Source: Patescibacteria group bacterium UBA5738 (GTDB lineage: Bacteria > Patescibacteriota > Minisyncoccia > Minisyncoccales > UBA5738). Taken from it: a stretch of 64,000 nucleotides of DNA. Numbering within the stretch: position 1 is the first letter of the stretch; each line of letters begins with the position of its first letter. The notes under the pieces are model-generated. The model saw only the letters and a list, made by a program, of their open reading frames with translations. It searched no databases and was not told the origin of the DNA. This document shows, one piece after another, positions 18,954-26,218 of this stretch. The stretch is from assembly GCA_002419295.1 (NCBI GenBank), contig DIFW01000017.1, forward strand, positions 57,660-121,659. Reading direction: 5' to 3'. A program made the position numbers and the translations under genes.

Positions 18954-19040
18954 GGATGTTTAGCCAAACATCCATTTTTTATTGCGTTCCCAATTTAAAA
19001 ATGGTATAAACAGGATGTTGCCCAAACAGCCTGTTTTTTG
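18954..19040 (+). terminator. two tandem intrinsic terminators after the tRNA genes
   Basis: First, GGATGTTT-AGCC-AAACATCC followed by ATTTTTT (18954-18979). Second, AACAGG and CCTGTTTTTT around a 15-nt loop (about 19010-19040). Both would stop plus-strand tRNA transcripts. A further stem CCCGCC-GGA-GGCGGG (19095-19109) lies just before tRNA-Ser. Confidence 0.7.
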
Positions 19041-19111
19041 TTGTTTTTCCGTTTTGTGTTTCGTCTCGGATTTTGATATTCGAATTTCGGATTTCCCGCC
19101 GGAGGCGGGTT

Positions 19112-19194
19112 GGAGGGGTGTTCCGAATGGCAAGGTACCGCTCTCGAAAAGCGGCGGGCGCAAGCCCTTGCGAGTTCGAGTCTCGCCCCCTCCG
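19112..19194 (+). tRNA. tRNA-Ser (anticodon CGA)
   Basis: A class II tRNA: acceptor GGAGGGG/CCCCTCC, anticodon stem CCGCT/AGCGG with loop CTCGAAA, variable arm CGGGCGCAAGCCCTT, T arm GCGAG-TTCGAGT-CTCGC, discriminator G. CCA not encoded. Confidence 0.92.
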
Positions 19195-19237
19195 CCTCAA
19201 TGATAATTTAAAATTTTGCGCGCGCGCAAAACAATTC

Positions 19238-19603
19238 ATGCAATTTTTTCCCAAAAAACAAACCGAAGAACCGCAGAATGTTGAAGAAATTTTGGCGGAA
19301 TTTAAAAAGGTAAAAGACAAGTGCCAAAAACTTGCCGCGAAAGTTGACCGATTGGAAGAAAAAAACCGGCAGAACATCAATAAAGTCGGCGTGGTCCGGT
19401 TTAATCCGTTTGAAGGATGCGGCGGCAATCAAAGCTTTTCTCTGGCCATTTTAGACGATGAAAAACGGGGGGCGGTGATCACCAGCTTATTTTCGCGAGA
19501 CGGCAACCGCGTCTATGCCAAACCGATTGAAAACGGCGCGTCAGCCTATCCCCTGTCGGAAGAAGAAAAGCAAGCAATCGAAATCGCGCAGAAACAAAAA
19601 TAA
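19238..19603 (+). CDS. DUF4446 family protein
   Basis: The start is set at ATG 19238 because longer in-frame options run through the tRNA-Ser gene. The 121-aa product has an N-terminal coiled coil (EEILAEFKKVKDKCQKLAAKVDRLEEKNRQNI). The DUF4446 core follows: VVRFNPFEGCGGNQSFSLAILDDEKRGAVITSLFSRDGNRVYAKPI and GASAYPLSEEEKQAI. In this family the core follows an N-terminal membrane helix; here only the coiled coil is seen. Function unknown. Confidence 0.85.
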   Translation: MQFFPKKQTEEPQNVEEILAEFKKVKDKCQKLAAKVDRLEEKNRQNINKVGVVRFNPFEGCGGNQSFSLAILDDEKRGAVITSLFSRDGNRVYAKPIENGASAYPLSEEEKQAIEIAQKQK

Positions 19604-19713
19604 CAAATTTTCAATTTTCAATTTCTAATTTTCATTGAATTTTCAAACCATCAATGAGCCAAACGGGATACTTGTTTGTATTTTATTTGAAACATTGGAA
19701 TTTGAAACATTTA

Positions 19714-19742
19714 TTGGAAATTGAAAATTGGCAATTTAAAAT
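19714..19742 (+). promoter_or_regulatory. infB promoter, leaderless arrangement
   Basis: TTGGAA (19714-19719), exact 17-nt spacer, TAAAAT (19737-19742). The infB ATG follows after 7 nt. The surrounding sequence is AT-rich and repetitive, so chance matches are possible. Confidence 0.5.
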
Positions 19743-19749
19743 CATTTTA

Positions 19750-21228
19750 ATGACTTCCAAAACCAACTTAATAACTCGGCCGCCGGTGGTCGTAGTGATG
19801 GGCCATGTGGATCACGGTAAAACATCCATATTGGATTATATCCGCAAAACTCATATCGCCGATCGCGAATCCGGCGGCATCACCCAGCACATTGGCGCGT
19901 CGGTTGCCGAGTTTAAGGGCAAAACCATCACTTTCATCGACACTCCCGGCCATGAGGCGTTTTCGCAAATGCGCGCGCGCGGCGCGAAAATCGCCGATAT
20001 CGCGGTTTTGGTGGTTGCCGCCGAAGAAGGATGCAAACCTCAAACCAAGGAAGCGGCGGCGGCAATCAAAAAAGCCGGACTGCCCGTGATCGTGGCAATG
20101 AACAAAGCCGATTTGCCGCAAGCAAATATCGACAAAGTAAAACGCGATCTGGAAAAAGAAGATCTCTTGGTTGAAGATTGGGGCGGCAATGTGCCCGCCA
20201 TCAGCGTTTCGGCAAAAACCGGCCAAGGAATCGATGAATTGCTGGAAATGATTTTATTGGTGGCGGAAATGGAAAACTTCCAAGCCGATTTGAGCGCGGC
20301 GGCGGAAGGAATCGTTATTGAATCTTCTTTGGACCATCGCCGGGGGCCCAGCGCCGCGATTTTGCTTCAAAACGGCATCCTGAATTGCGGGCAGATCATC
20401 GGCACCGCTTCAACTTTCGGCAGAATAAAATCATTGGAAGATTTTTGCGGCAAAAAAACAAACCGCGTCGAGCCGTCTTTTCCGGCAGTGGCAACCGGTT
20501 TTGAATCCGTGCCGATCACCGGCGAACCCTTCCGCGCGTTCAATACCGTTCAGGAAGCGCAAGATTTTATAAAAAGCGCCGCGGCAAATCCCGCGGAAAC
20601 GGCGGAAAATCAGGAAGGCCGCAAAATTTTCAAAATTATCGTCAAAGCCGATGTTTTGGGAACATTGGAAGTTTTGCGGGAAACCATCGGCCAAATTCCG
20701 GCAACCGGCGATGTTTCCATCGAAATAATCGGTGGCGGCGCCGGAGAAATAAATCTAAACGATGTTAAAATGGCAAAGGGAGGCAATACCACAATCATCG
20801 GATTTAGAGTTAAAATCAATCCCGACGCCAAAGCGATGGCCGAACGGGAGAAAATCCGCGTGATGAATTTTGATGTTATCTACGAAATGATTGAATGGTT
20901 GCGCTTGTATATGGAAAAAATAAAAACGCCGCAAATCTCGCGCAAGGATTTGGGCAAATTGAAAGTTTTGTTGAGCTTTTGGGCCGATAAAAACCGGCAG
21001 ATTGTGGGCGGGAAAATTGTTTCCGGAGAAGTGAAAAAAGGCGTGAAAATAGAAGTTTTCCGCAATGAAGAATCAATCGGGCAGGGCCGCTTGATCAATC
21101 TGCAAAAAAACAAGAAAGATATCGCCGCCGCCGGCAAGGGCGATGAAGTGGGGATTCTCTACGAAGGGCGGGAAAAAATCCAAGAGGGCGACCAATTGGT
21201 GTTCTATATTCATGAAAAAAACCTCTAA
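19750..21228 (+). CDS. infB: translation initiation factor IF-2 (compact)
   Basis: The ATG at 19750 ([10 protein letters not shown]) is chosen; an ATG 96 nt upstream would add a low-complexity stretch and precede the promoter. The 492-aa protein is a GTPase that places initiator tRNA on the ribosome. G1 is GHVDHGKTS (18-26), G3 is DTPGHEAF (about 60-67) and G4 is NKAD. Domains II, III and the tRNA-binding IV follow. The long N-terminal region of other IF-2s is missing: the G domain starts at residue 11. rbfA follows after 1 nt. Confidence 0.97.
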   Translation: MTSKTNLITRPPVVVVMGHVDHGKTSILDYIRKTHIADRESGGITQHIGASVAEFKGKTITFIDTPGHEAFSQMRARGAKIADIAVLVVAAEEGCKPQTKEAAAAIKKAGLPVIVAMNKADLPQANIDKVKRDLEKEDLLVEDWGGNVPAISVSAKTGQGIDELLEMILLVAEMENFQADLSAAAEGIVIESSLDHRRGPSAAILLQNGILNCGQIIGTASTFGRIKSLEDFCGKKTNRVEPSFPAVATGFESVPITGEPFRAFNTVQEAQDFIKSAAANPAETAENQEGRKIFKIIVKADVLGTLEVLRETIGQIPATGDVSIEIIGGGAGEINLNDVKMAKGGNTTIIGFRVKINPDAKAMAEREKIRVMNFDVIYEMIEWLRLYMEKIKTPQISRKDLGKLKVLLSFWADKNRQIVGGKIVSGEVKKGVKIEVFRNEESIGQGRLINLQKNKKDIAAAGKGDEVGILYEGREKIQEGDQLVFYIHEKNL

Positions 21229-21229
21229 T

Positions 21230-21571
21230 ATGTCCGAGCACCGGATTGAAAAAATAGAATCGCTTCTGCGCCAAATTTTGGCCGAAATGCTCCAGCGGGA
21301 ATTCATCCCTCCCGCAGGCGCGATCGTATCGCTCACGCAAGTGTCCGCCAGCGGCAATCTTCAAGAAGCCAAAGTTTATATCAGCATCATCCCCGACTCC
21401 GCCGCCGAACCGGTTTTCCGACGGTTGGCGCGCGGCGTTCGCTTTTTCCAAAGCGCCGTCAACAAAAAATTAAAAATGCGCCCGGTGCCAAAAATCATAT
21501 TTGTCCTTGACCAGCAAGGCCGGCAAGCGCAAAATGTGGAAACCATCCTGGAACAATTGAAAAAAAACTGA
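21230..21571 (+). CDS. rbfA: ribosome-binding factor A
   Basis: A 113-aa 30S maturation factor. It has the RbfA pattern RIEKIESLLRQILAEMLQREF at the start, LTQVSASGNLQEAKVYISI in the centre and KKLKMRPVPKIIFVLDQ near the end. The family's KH-like fold contacts helix 45 of 16S rRNA. The start may be ATG 21230 or ATG 21212, which overlaps infB. It ends in TGA, confirming TGA as a stop. The infB-rbfA order is widely conserved. Confidence 0.93.
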   Translation: MSEHRIEKIESLLRQILAEMLQREFIPPAGAIVSLTQVSASGNLQEAKVYISIIPDSAAEPVFRRLARGVRFFQSAVNKKLKMRPVPKIIFVLDQQGRQAQNVETILEQLKKN

Positions 21572-21626
21572 TTTTGTATTAAATTCTACTCATCCCTCGC
21601 CGCTCATTGCTCATCAACTATCCCAT

Positions 21627-21698
21627 GGCCAGGTAGCCAAGCAGTAAGGCAACGGTCTGCAAAACCGTTATGCATGGGTGCAATTCCCATCCTGGCCT
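21627..21698 (+). tRNA. tRNA-Cys (anticodon GCA)
   Basis: Acceptor GGCCAGG/CCTGGCC, anticodon stem ACGGT/ACCGT with loop CTGCAAA, T stem ATGGG/CCCAT. The T loop is TGCAATT, with G where U55 is nearly universal. A CCA follows the discriminator T (21699-21701), possibly by chance. Confidence 0.9.
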
Positions 21699-21787
21699 CC
21701 AACAAATTTAAAATTGTAAAATCAAAATTCCGCAAGGAATTTTGCCTTAATTTTTAATTTTGATTTTTAAACTTTAAACTTTCACGC

Positions 21788-21874
21788 GCCCGGGTGGTGG
21801 AATCGGCATACACGAGGGACTTAAAATCCCTTGGGAGCAATCTCGTGTGGGTTCAAGTCCCACCCCGGGCACCA
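21788..21874 (+). tRNA. tRNA-Leu (anticodon UAA)
   Basis: A class II tRNA: acceptor GCCCGGG/CCCGGGC, anticodon stem AGGGA/TCCCT with loop CTTAAAA, variable arm TGGGAGCAATCTC, T arm GTGGG-TTCAAGT-CCCAC, discriminator A and encoded CCA (21872-21874). Confidence 0.93.
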
Positions 21875-21921
21875 ACGAATAACTAAACTTAAAGACTAGC
21901 GAATCAATAATTGCCATTACC

Positions 21922-21961
21922 AAAAAACCGCCCCTCGCATACGCTCGGGACGGTTTTTTGT
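21922..21961. terminator. bidirectional terminator
   Basis: AAAAAACCG and CGGTTTTTT pair around a GC-rich centre with CCC/GGG. It separates the plus-strand tRNA-Leu from the convergent 3D-domain gene, whose stop is 14 nt away. Confidence 0.75.
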
Positions 21962-21974
21962 TCGATATTAAATT

Positions 21975-22553
21975 TTACTTTTCCAAAACTTCCACATAGG
22001 CGTATTTCACGCCGAAGTTTTTCGCTTGCTCATAGGTGGGGAACCAAATGTCAAAATGGTAGCCGCCCTTTCTTTGGTGCATCCTGTCTTGGACCGAAAA
22101 CACTTTGTCCCCGAATAATTCAGGAATCCGGATTTCGGTACCAAAGGGCAAGCCGTTGTTGGCCACAATGCCATCACGGACATAAGTGCCGTTGGCAGTG
22201 ATAAACGGCGTGCTGTCGGTCTGTTCCGCAGTACTGGAATAGGCGGTTAAAACCACCCTCATCCGGCGCGTTGCCTCCTTGTCCGCCGCCAAATCATTGT
22301 TTTTGGAGCAAACATTCGCCGGAGTTTTAATTTCCAAAAATACCGCCCGGGAAATCATCTTGCCGCAAAATTTAAATTCCTCGGCATTCCCATAGGCCAC
22401 AATCTCCTGAACCGGAGCGTCCGGCGGCGAAAACAAGCTCTCTTGCGCCTCCACGCCGCTGAAACGAAGACCCAGCCACAAACCGTAAACGGCACCCAAA
22501 ATGAAAACGAGCAAGCTTCGGCTTAAAACCGGCAAAACAAAACGGATACTCAT
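21975..22553 (-). CDS. secreted 3D-domain protein
   Basis: A 192-aa protein with one N-terminal membrane helix or uncleaved signal (about residues 9-28). The C-terminal 3D domain (PF06725-like) runs RVVLTAYSSTAEQTDSTPFITANGT, VRDGIVANNGLPFGTEIRIPELFGDKVFSVQDRM and HFDIWFPTYEQAKNFGVK. The three Asp residues that name the domain are in DSTP, QDRMH and FDIWF. The domain is related to the double-psi barrel of lytic transglycosylases, so a role in cell-wall cutting is likely. A short open frame and a consensus promoter lie upstream. Confidence 0.88.
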   Translation of the reverse strand: MSIRFVLPVLSRSLLVFILGAVYGLWLGLRFSGVEAQESLFSPPDAPVQEIVAYGNAEEFKFCGKMISRAVFLEIKTPANVCSKNNDLAADKEATRRMRVVLTAYSSTAEQTDSTPFITANGTYVRDGIVANNGLPFGTEIRIPELFGDKVFSVQDRMHQRKGGYHFDIWFPTYEQAKNFGVKYAYVEVLEK

Positions 22554-22564
22554 AATTTATTCGG

Positions 22565-22654
22565 TCATAGATGCCTTTCTATACCGCGGTTAGGGTTTAA
22601 ATCCTCCTCGCGTTCATATTGATTCAAAATGAACGCCAAACCCGCCTTATTCAT
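22565..22654 (-). CDS. possible 29-aa leader peptide upstream of the 3D-domain gene
   Basis: A 29-codon frame begins MNKAGLAFILNQYEREED and ends GIERHL, stopping at TGA 11 nt before the 3D-domain ATG. Its ATG is 13 nt after the -10 box of a consensus promoter. The composition looks protein-like and amphipathic. Within it GCGTTCAT-N11-ATGAACGC can form a perfect 8-bp hairpin. Either a real small protein or a regulatory leader; no family recognised. Confidence 0.5.
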   Translation of the reverse strand: MNKAGLAFILNQYEREEDLNPNRGIERHL

Positions 22655-22667
22655 CGCGACGCCATCA

Positions 22668-22696
22668 ATTCTATTCTAAAACCAAGAATTTGTCAA
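22668..22696 (-). promoter_or_regulatory. promoter of leader peptide and 3D-domain gene
   Basis: On the minus strand TTGACA (22691-22696), exact 17-nt spacer, TAGAAT (22668-22673). Confidence 0.7.
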
Positions 22697-22806
22697 TACC
22701 CGCGCAAGCTCAAAAGTGCCAAAAACATTGACATTTTAAATTTGACAAAATTTAAAAAAAGACGCTAAAAAATGCCAATTCGCATCGCCGGGGCGCGAAC
22801 AAGCCG

Positions 22807-24090
22807 CTAATCCGGCCAATAAACTGCGGCTAACGATTGCAAAACAACGCTTTTGTCGCTCCACGGCAGTTTTTTGCCGCCGGCCACGCACATTGATTCC
22901 TCGCACCCCTTGCCGGTGATAATCACTCTGTCGCCGGATTCGGCGGATTTTATCGCTTGATTGATCGCTTCTCGGCGATCAATGATTTTTTTAACGCCGG
23001 TATCGTTGCCGGCGATTTCATTGATAATTTTCAACGGATCTTCATCATAGGGGTCTTCATTGGTAACAAAAACCAAATTACAGTATTTTTTAGCCAACCC
23101 TCCCATAACCGGCCGCTTCCACTTGTCCCGGCCGCCGCCGCAAGCCCCCAACACGCAAATCAATTTTCCCTTAAAATCGGATTTCATCGTTTGGTAGGCC
23201 TTTTCCAGCGAATCGGGTGTCACGGCGTAATCCACAAAAACTTCAAACGGGTCAACGGACATTCTCTCCATTCTCCCGGGAATCGTTTCGATTTTTACCA
23301 ACGCATCCCTGCAGACTTTCAGAGAAATATTTTGTGAACGGGCGACACAGATCGCGGCCAACGCGTTGTAAATATTAAATTTTCCGGGCAATCGCAAATT
23401 AAAACGGCAACCGGTAGCTTCAAAGGAAGAACCGGCGGAAGAAACCGCCAAATGACGCGCGAAAATATGGCCGCGATCATCATCCGGACGGTCGTCCGCG
23501 GCAATCCCGTAAACATATTTTTCGCGCGCGAAAAATCCGGAGAAAAAACCATAATTGGCGTCATCGGCGTTTAAAATATGGATTTGGCGGCACGACGCGA
23601 AGAGATTGCCCTTGGCGCCGCGATATTTTTCAAAGCCGCCATGCGATTCAATGTGCTCAAGGGAAACATTGGTGATAACCGCGGCCGTAAAATCAATAAA
23701 TCGGTGCCGGTACTGCTTAATCCCTTCGGAACTCACCTCAACCACCGCATATTGGCATCCGCTATTCGCGGCATCGCGCAAAAATTTTTGCAACGCGAAT
23801 CTGCCGGGCATGGTCATTCTTGACTGATTCTTCCATGCCTTGCCGCCAACCCTGAATTCAATCGAAGAAGAAAGCGCGGGGTTTTTCCCCGCCTCCGACA
23901 AAATCCGCGCGATCATCATTGCGGTGGTGGATTTGCCGTTGGTGCCGGTCACGCCGATAACTTTCAATTTGCGTGAAGGAAACCGGTAAAAAATCGCGGC
24001 GGCGAACGCCAACAAAAAGTGGTAGCCGCCGACAATAAATCCGGGCATTATTTTTTTAGCCGCCGTTTTGATCCGATTTAGAATCGCCAT
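22807..24090 (-). CDS. MurE-like Mur ligase
   Basis: The start is set at ATG 24090 because the promoter TATAAT lies 7 nt upstream; a start 36 nt earlier would overlap it. The 427-aa protein has the Mur ligase P-loop GVTGTNGKSTT (46-56), the central ATPase domain and the C-terminal domain (PGRMERMSVDPFEVFVDYAVTPDSLEKAY). MurE adds the third residue to UDP-MurNAc-dipeptide. The usual N-terminal UDP-binding domain is replaced by about 40 residues with a hydrophobic stretch, and the DNPR/DNPA specificity motif reads NEDPYDEDP, so the third amino acid cannot be predicted. Confidence 0.83.
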   Translation of the reverse strand: MAILNRIKTAAKKIMPGFIVGGYHFLLAFAAAIFYRFPSRKLKVIGVTGTNGKSTTAMMIARILSEAGKNPALSSSIEFRVGGKAWKNQSRMTMPGRFALQKFLRDAANSGCQYAVVEVSSEGIKQYRHRFIDFTAAVITNVSLEHIESHGGFEKYRGAKGNLFASCRQIHILNADDANYGFFSGFFAREKYVYGIAADDRPDDDRGHIFARHLAVSSAGSSFEATGCRFNLRLPGKFNIYNALAAICVARSQNISLKVCRDALVKIETIPGRMERMSVDPFEVFVDYAVTPDSLEKAYQTMKSDFKGKLICVLGACGGGRDKWKRPVMGGLAKKYCNLVFVTNEDPYDEDPLKIINEIAGNDTGVKKIIDRREAINQAIKSAESGDRVIITGKGCEESMCVAGGKKLPWSDKSVVLQSLAAVYWPD

Positions 24091-24097
24091 ATCGCCA

Positions 24098-24126
24098 ATT
24101 ATAGCCAAAACGCTTGCAAAAATCAA
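24098..24126 (-). promoter_or_regulatory. promoter of the MurE-like gene, leaderless arrangement
   Basis: On the minus strand TTGATT (24121-24126), exact 17-nt spacer, TATAAT (24098-24103), then 7 nt to the ATG. It overlaps the -35 box of the divergent rpsT promoter, so the two may compete. Confidence 0.75.
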
Positions 24127-24141
24127 AAATTATGATATAGT
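24114..24141 (+). promoter_or_regulatory. rpsT promoter
   Basis: TTGCAA (24114-24119), 16-nt spacer, TATAGT (24136-24141). A leader of about 70 nt follows and contains a dispersed hairpin repeat copy. Confidence 0.6.
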
Positions 24142-24172
24142 TTGCTTTGTCGGTCTTTAATTTTCCGATATT

Positions 24173-24209
24173 CCCGTTCTTGGCGGGATGCGCCCGGGCG
24201 CATAATTTT
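24173..24209. repeat. dispersed hairpin repeat, copy D, in the rpsT leader
   Basis: CCCGTTCTTGGCGGG followed by the perfect 14-nt palindrome TGCGCCCGGGCGCA (24189-24202) and T-rich sequence. The layout matches copies A-C. Two stems could form in the rpsT mRNA leader 11-40 nt before the ATG. Confidence 0.6.
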
Positions 24210-24219
24210 AACGCAAAAT

Positions 24220-24483
24220 ATGCCAATCATAAAGTCAGCAAAAAAAGCCCTGCGGCAAAATGTGGCGCGGCGCAAAAAAAACAAAGCGTGCAAACAAAAA
24301 ATCAAATCGCTGGTAAAAGACGCGCGCACGGCGATTGGCGGCAAAAACGCTTCAGAGGCGCAAAAAAATTTGCCGGCCATCTACAAAGCATTGGACAAAG
24401 CCGCTAAAACCGGAGTCATCAAAAAAAACACAGCGGCAAGAAAAAAATCGCGCATTACCAAACTAATTAAAAAACTCTCCTAA
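24220..24483 (+). CDS. rpsT: 30S ribosomal protein bS20
   Basis: The start at ATG 24220 (MPIIKSAKKALRQN) matches the family N-terminus; upstream in-frame codons lie in the leader. The 87-aa product is very basic and all-helical, as S20 is: NVARRKKNKACKQKIKSLVKDA, then AQKNLPAIYKALDKAAKTGVIKKNTAARKKSRITKLIKKL. It binds 16S rRNA helices 9 and 44. The 3' end of the gene forms the left arm of its own terminator. Confidence 0.97.
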   Translation: MPIIKSAKKALRQNVARRKKNKACKQKIKSLVKDARTAIGGKNASEAQKNLPAIYKALDKAAKTGVIKKNTAARKKSRITKLIKKLS

Positions 24484-24498
24484 CAACGAGAGTTTTTT
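24470..24498 (+). terminator. rpsT terminator
   Basis: AAAAACTCTC (24470-24479) and GAGAGTTTTTT (24488-24498) around 8 nt. The left arm is inside the last rpsT codons. It also overlaps the end of the convergent holA gene. Confidence 0.85.
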
Positions 24499-25411
24499 AT
24501 AAGGCCGCGACCAACAAATCCAGACCGGCGAGAGCGTCTATCTTTCCGGTTTTGATGTCAAAATCGGCTTGGCGAATCAAAAAATAATCTTTCTTTAAGC
24601 GCGCCGCTTCAAAGCGGCGCGCTTGCGCGACGGTTTTGGCAAAAACATAAGGGTGCATTCCCAATCGCCGCGCTCCCGCGGCGGAAAAATTTTTGACCAA
24701 AAGCAAATTCTTGAATTGTCCGGCGATCATCGCCAGAAGATAAAGAGGATGATCGCCGCGGGCGATGTGGCGCCGGATCATTGCGATCGCCTCTTTTTTG
24801 TTTTGTCCGGCCAGCGCGTCAACGGTTTGAAAAATGTTATTTTCAAAAACCGCGGAAATGTTTTTTTCAATATCGGCGGAAGTAATTTTGCGGCCGGCGG
24901 CAAAATTGACCAATTTCCTTATTTCATTGGCAACAAGCCAAAGATCGTTCCCCAACCGGCGGGCCAAAAGCGGCGCGATGCCGGCGCTTTCCGGACGGCC
25001 CAAGGCGGCAAGCTCCGCCGCAATCCACTGCTCCAGATCCGCACCACCCAAAGGAATAAATTCTTGGACTTGTCCGGCCTTGGAAAGCGCTTTCAGAAAG
25101 CGATCCGCTTTCAAAACCTTGCCCTTTTGGCAAAATAAAATGTTATTGGGTGAAGCCGAAATTTCACCAATCCTGCCAATAATCGCCTCTTTAAATTCTT
25201 TGCTTGCAATTGGATTTTTGACAATGAAAAATTTTTTGGCGGCAAAAAGCGACGGTTGGAAAAAAGCGCGGAAAAAATCATGCGCGGAAATATCTTCCGC
25301 GTCAAAGACCGCAAAGTCCGATCCCTTTGACCGGTTTTTGTATTCGGAAACTATTTGTTTCATTTTCCGGCCAAGCCGGAGAGTGTCGGCGCCGTAAAGA
25401 AAAATCAGCAT
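24497..25411 (-). CDS. holA: DNA polymerase III subunit delta
   Basis: A 304-aa clamp-loader subunit that opens the beta clamp. It has the family layout: an N-terminal fold (MLIFLYGADTLRLGRKMKQIV), a SLFAAKKFFIVKNP strand, then the AAA+-like lid (WIAAELAALGRPESAGIAPLLARRLGNDLWLVANEIRKLVNFA) and the collar domain (FQTVDALAGQNKKEAIAMIRRHIARGDHPLYLLAMIAGQFKNLLLVK). No Walker motif is expected and none is seen. Confidence 0.9.
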   Translation of the reverse strand: MLIFLYGADTLRLGRKMKQIVSEYKNRSKGSDFAVFDAEDISAHDFFRAFFQPSLFAAKKFFIVKNPIASKEFKEAIIGRIGEISASPNNILFCQKGKVLKADRFLKALSKAGQVQEFIPLGGADLEQWIAAELAALGRPESAGIAPLLARRLGNDLWLVANEIRKLVNFAAGRKITSADIEKNISAVFENNIFQTVDALAGQNKKEAIAMIRRHIARGDHPLYLLAMIAGQFKNLLLVKNFSAAGARRLGMHPYVFAKTVAQARRFEAARLKKDYFLIRQADFDIKTGKIDALAGLDLLVAAL

Positions 25412-25421
25412 CGTGTCCCGA

Positions 25422-25790
25422 TTATTTGAGAATATTCCTCACTTTTTCGATAATCTCGCCGGGAGTAAAGTGCGCCTTAATCAAGTAATCCACGGCCCCC
25501 AAGCTTAATCCCTTGTCCACATCTTCTTTCTGTCCCAAATTTGACAGGATGACTACCGGAATTGACGCGGTGAACGGATCTTCTCTTTTTTGAGTTAGAA
25601 CTTCAAATCCGTCGATGCCGGGCAAAATCAAATCCAAAAGCACCAATTCGGGATGGCCTTCTTTTATCTGGAGCAACCCTTGCTCCCCGTCAACCGCCTC
25701 CAACACATCATAGCCTTCGTTTGACAATTTTTTGACGATCAATTCCCGCAGAAATTTATCGTCTTCCACAATAAGAATTTTTCTTGGCAT
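25422..25790 (-). CDS. single-domain response regulator (receiver only)
   Basis: Start at ATG 25790 (MPRKILIVEDD); the longer in-frame option adds an unrelated stretch. The 122-aa CheY-like receiver has the acidic pair E9/D10-D11, phospho-acceptor D in LVLLDLILPGIDGFEVL (about residue 54), the switch Ser in PVVILSNLG, and a Lys in YLIKA. There is no DNA-binding or enzyme output domain. Last gene of the four-gene two-component cluster; a partner for the neighbouring kinase is likely. Confidence 0.92.
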   Translation of the reverse strand: MPRKILIVEDDKFLRELIVKKLSNEGYDVLEAVDGEQGLLQIKEGHPELVLLDLILPGIDGFEVLTQKREDPFTASIPVVILSNLGQKEDVDKGLSLGAVDYLIKAHFTPGEIIEKVRNILK

Positions 25791-25806
25791 AGGTAATAAA
25801 AACAAA

Positions 25807-26175
25807 CTATTCCCCGATGTATTTTTGAATTTTATCAGCCACCTCTTTGGGATCAAACTCCGTCTTAACCAGCCAATCGGCCGCTCCCAGTTCTTTTGCT
25901 CTTTCCAGCTCAAGCGGCTGGCCGGAATTGGAAATGATGATCACCGGTATTTTCGCGAGCTTTTCATCTTTTTTCATCTCCGCCATCACCTCAAACCCGC
26001 CCATGCGCGGCATCACGATATCAAGCAAAACCAAATCGGGCATATTCTCCCTCATTTTCTCAATTCCTTCCTGGCCGTTCATCGCCAACGCCACATCATA
26101 ACCGGCGGCATCAAGCTTTTTGCTCAAAAGCTTGATGATCAATTCCTCGTCTTCGATTAGTAAAATTTTTTTCAT
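25807..26175 (-). CDS. single-domain response regulator (receiver only)
   Basis: Start at ATG 26175 (MKKILLIEDEELI). The 122-aa receiver domain has acidic pair E8-D9/E10, phospho-acceptor D in LVLLDIVMPRMGGFEVM (about residue 53), switch Ser in PVIIISNSG and Lys in WLVKTEF. Paralogous to its downstream neighbour, and also without an output domain. It may act as a phosphotransfer intermediate or by protein binding, as CheY does. Confidence 0.92.
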   Translation of the reverse strand: MKKILLIEDEELIIKLLSKKLDAAGYDVALAMNGQEGIEKMRENMPDLVLLDIVMPRMGGFEVMAEMKKDEKLAKIPVIIISNSGQPLELERAKELGAADWLVKTEFDPKEVADKIQKYIGE

Positions 26176-26218
26176 AGCCTTTTGTGATATTATAACCCTT
26201 GACGCAAAAAGAATCAAA

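Noticed and set aside
19073..19237. N-terminal extension of the DUF4446 gene
   Set aside because: It would read through the whole tRNA-Ser gene; the shorter start at 19238 fits the family.
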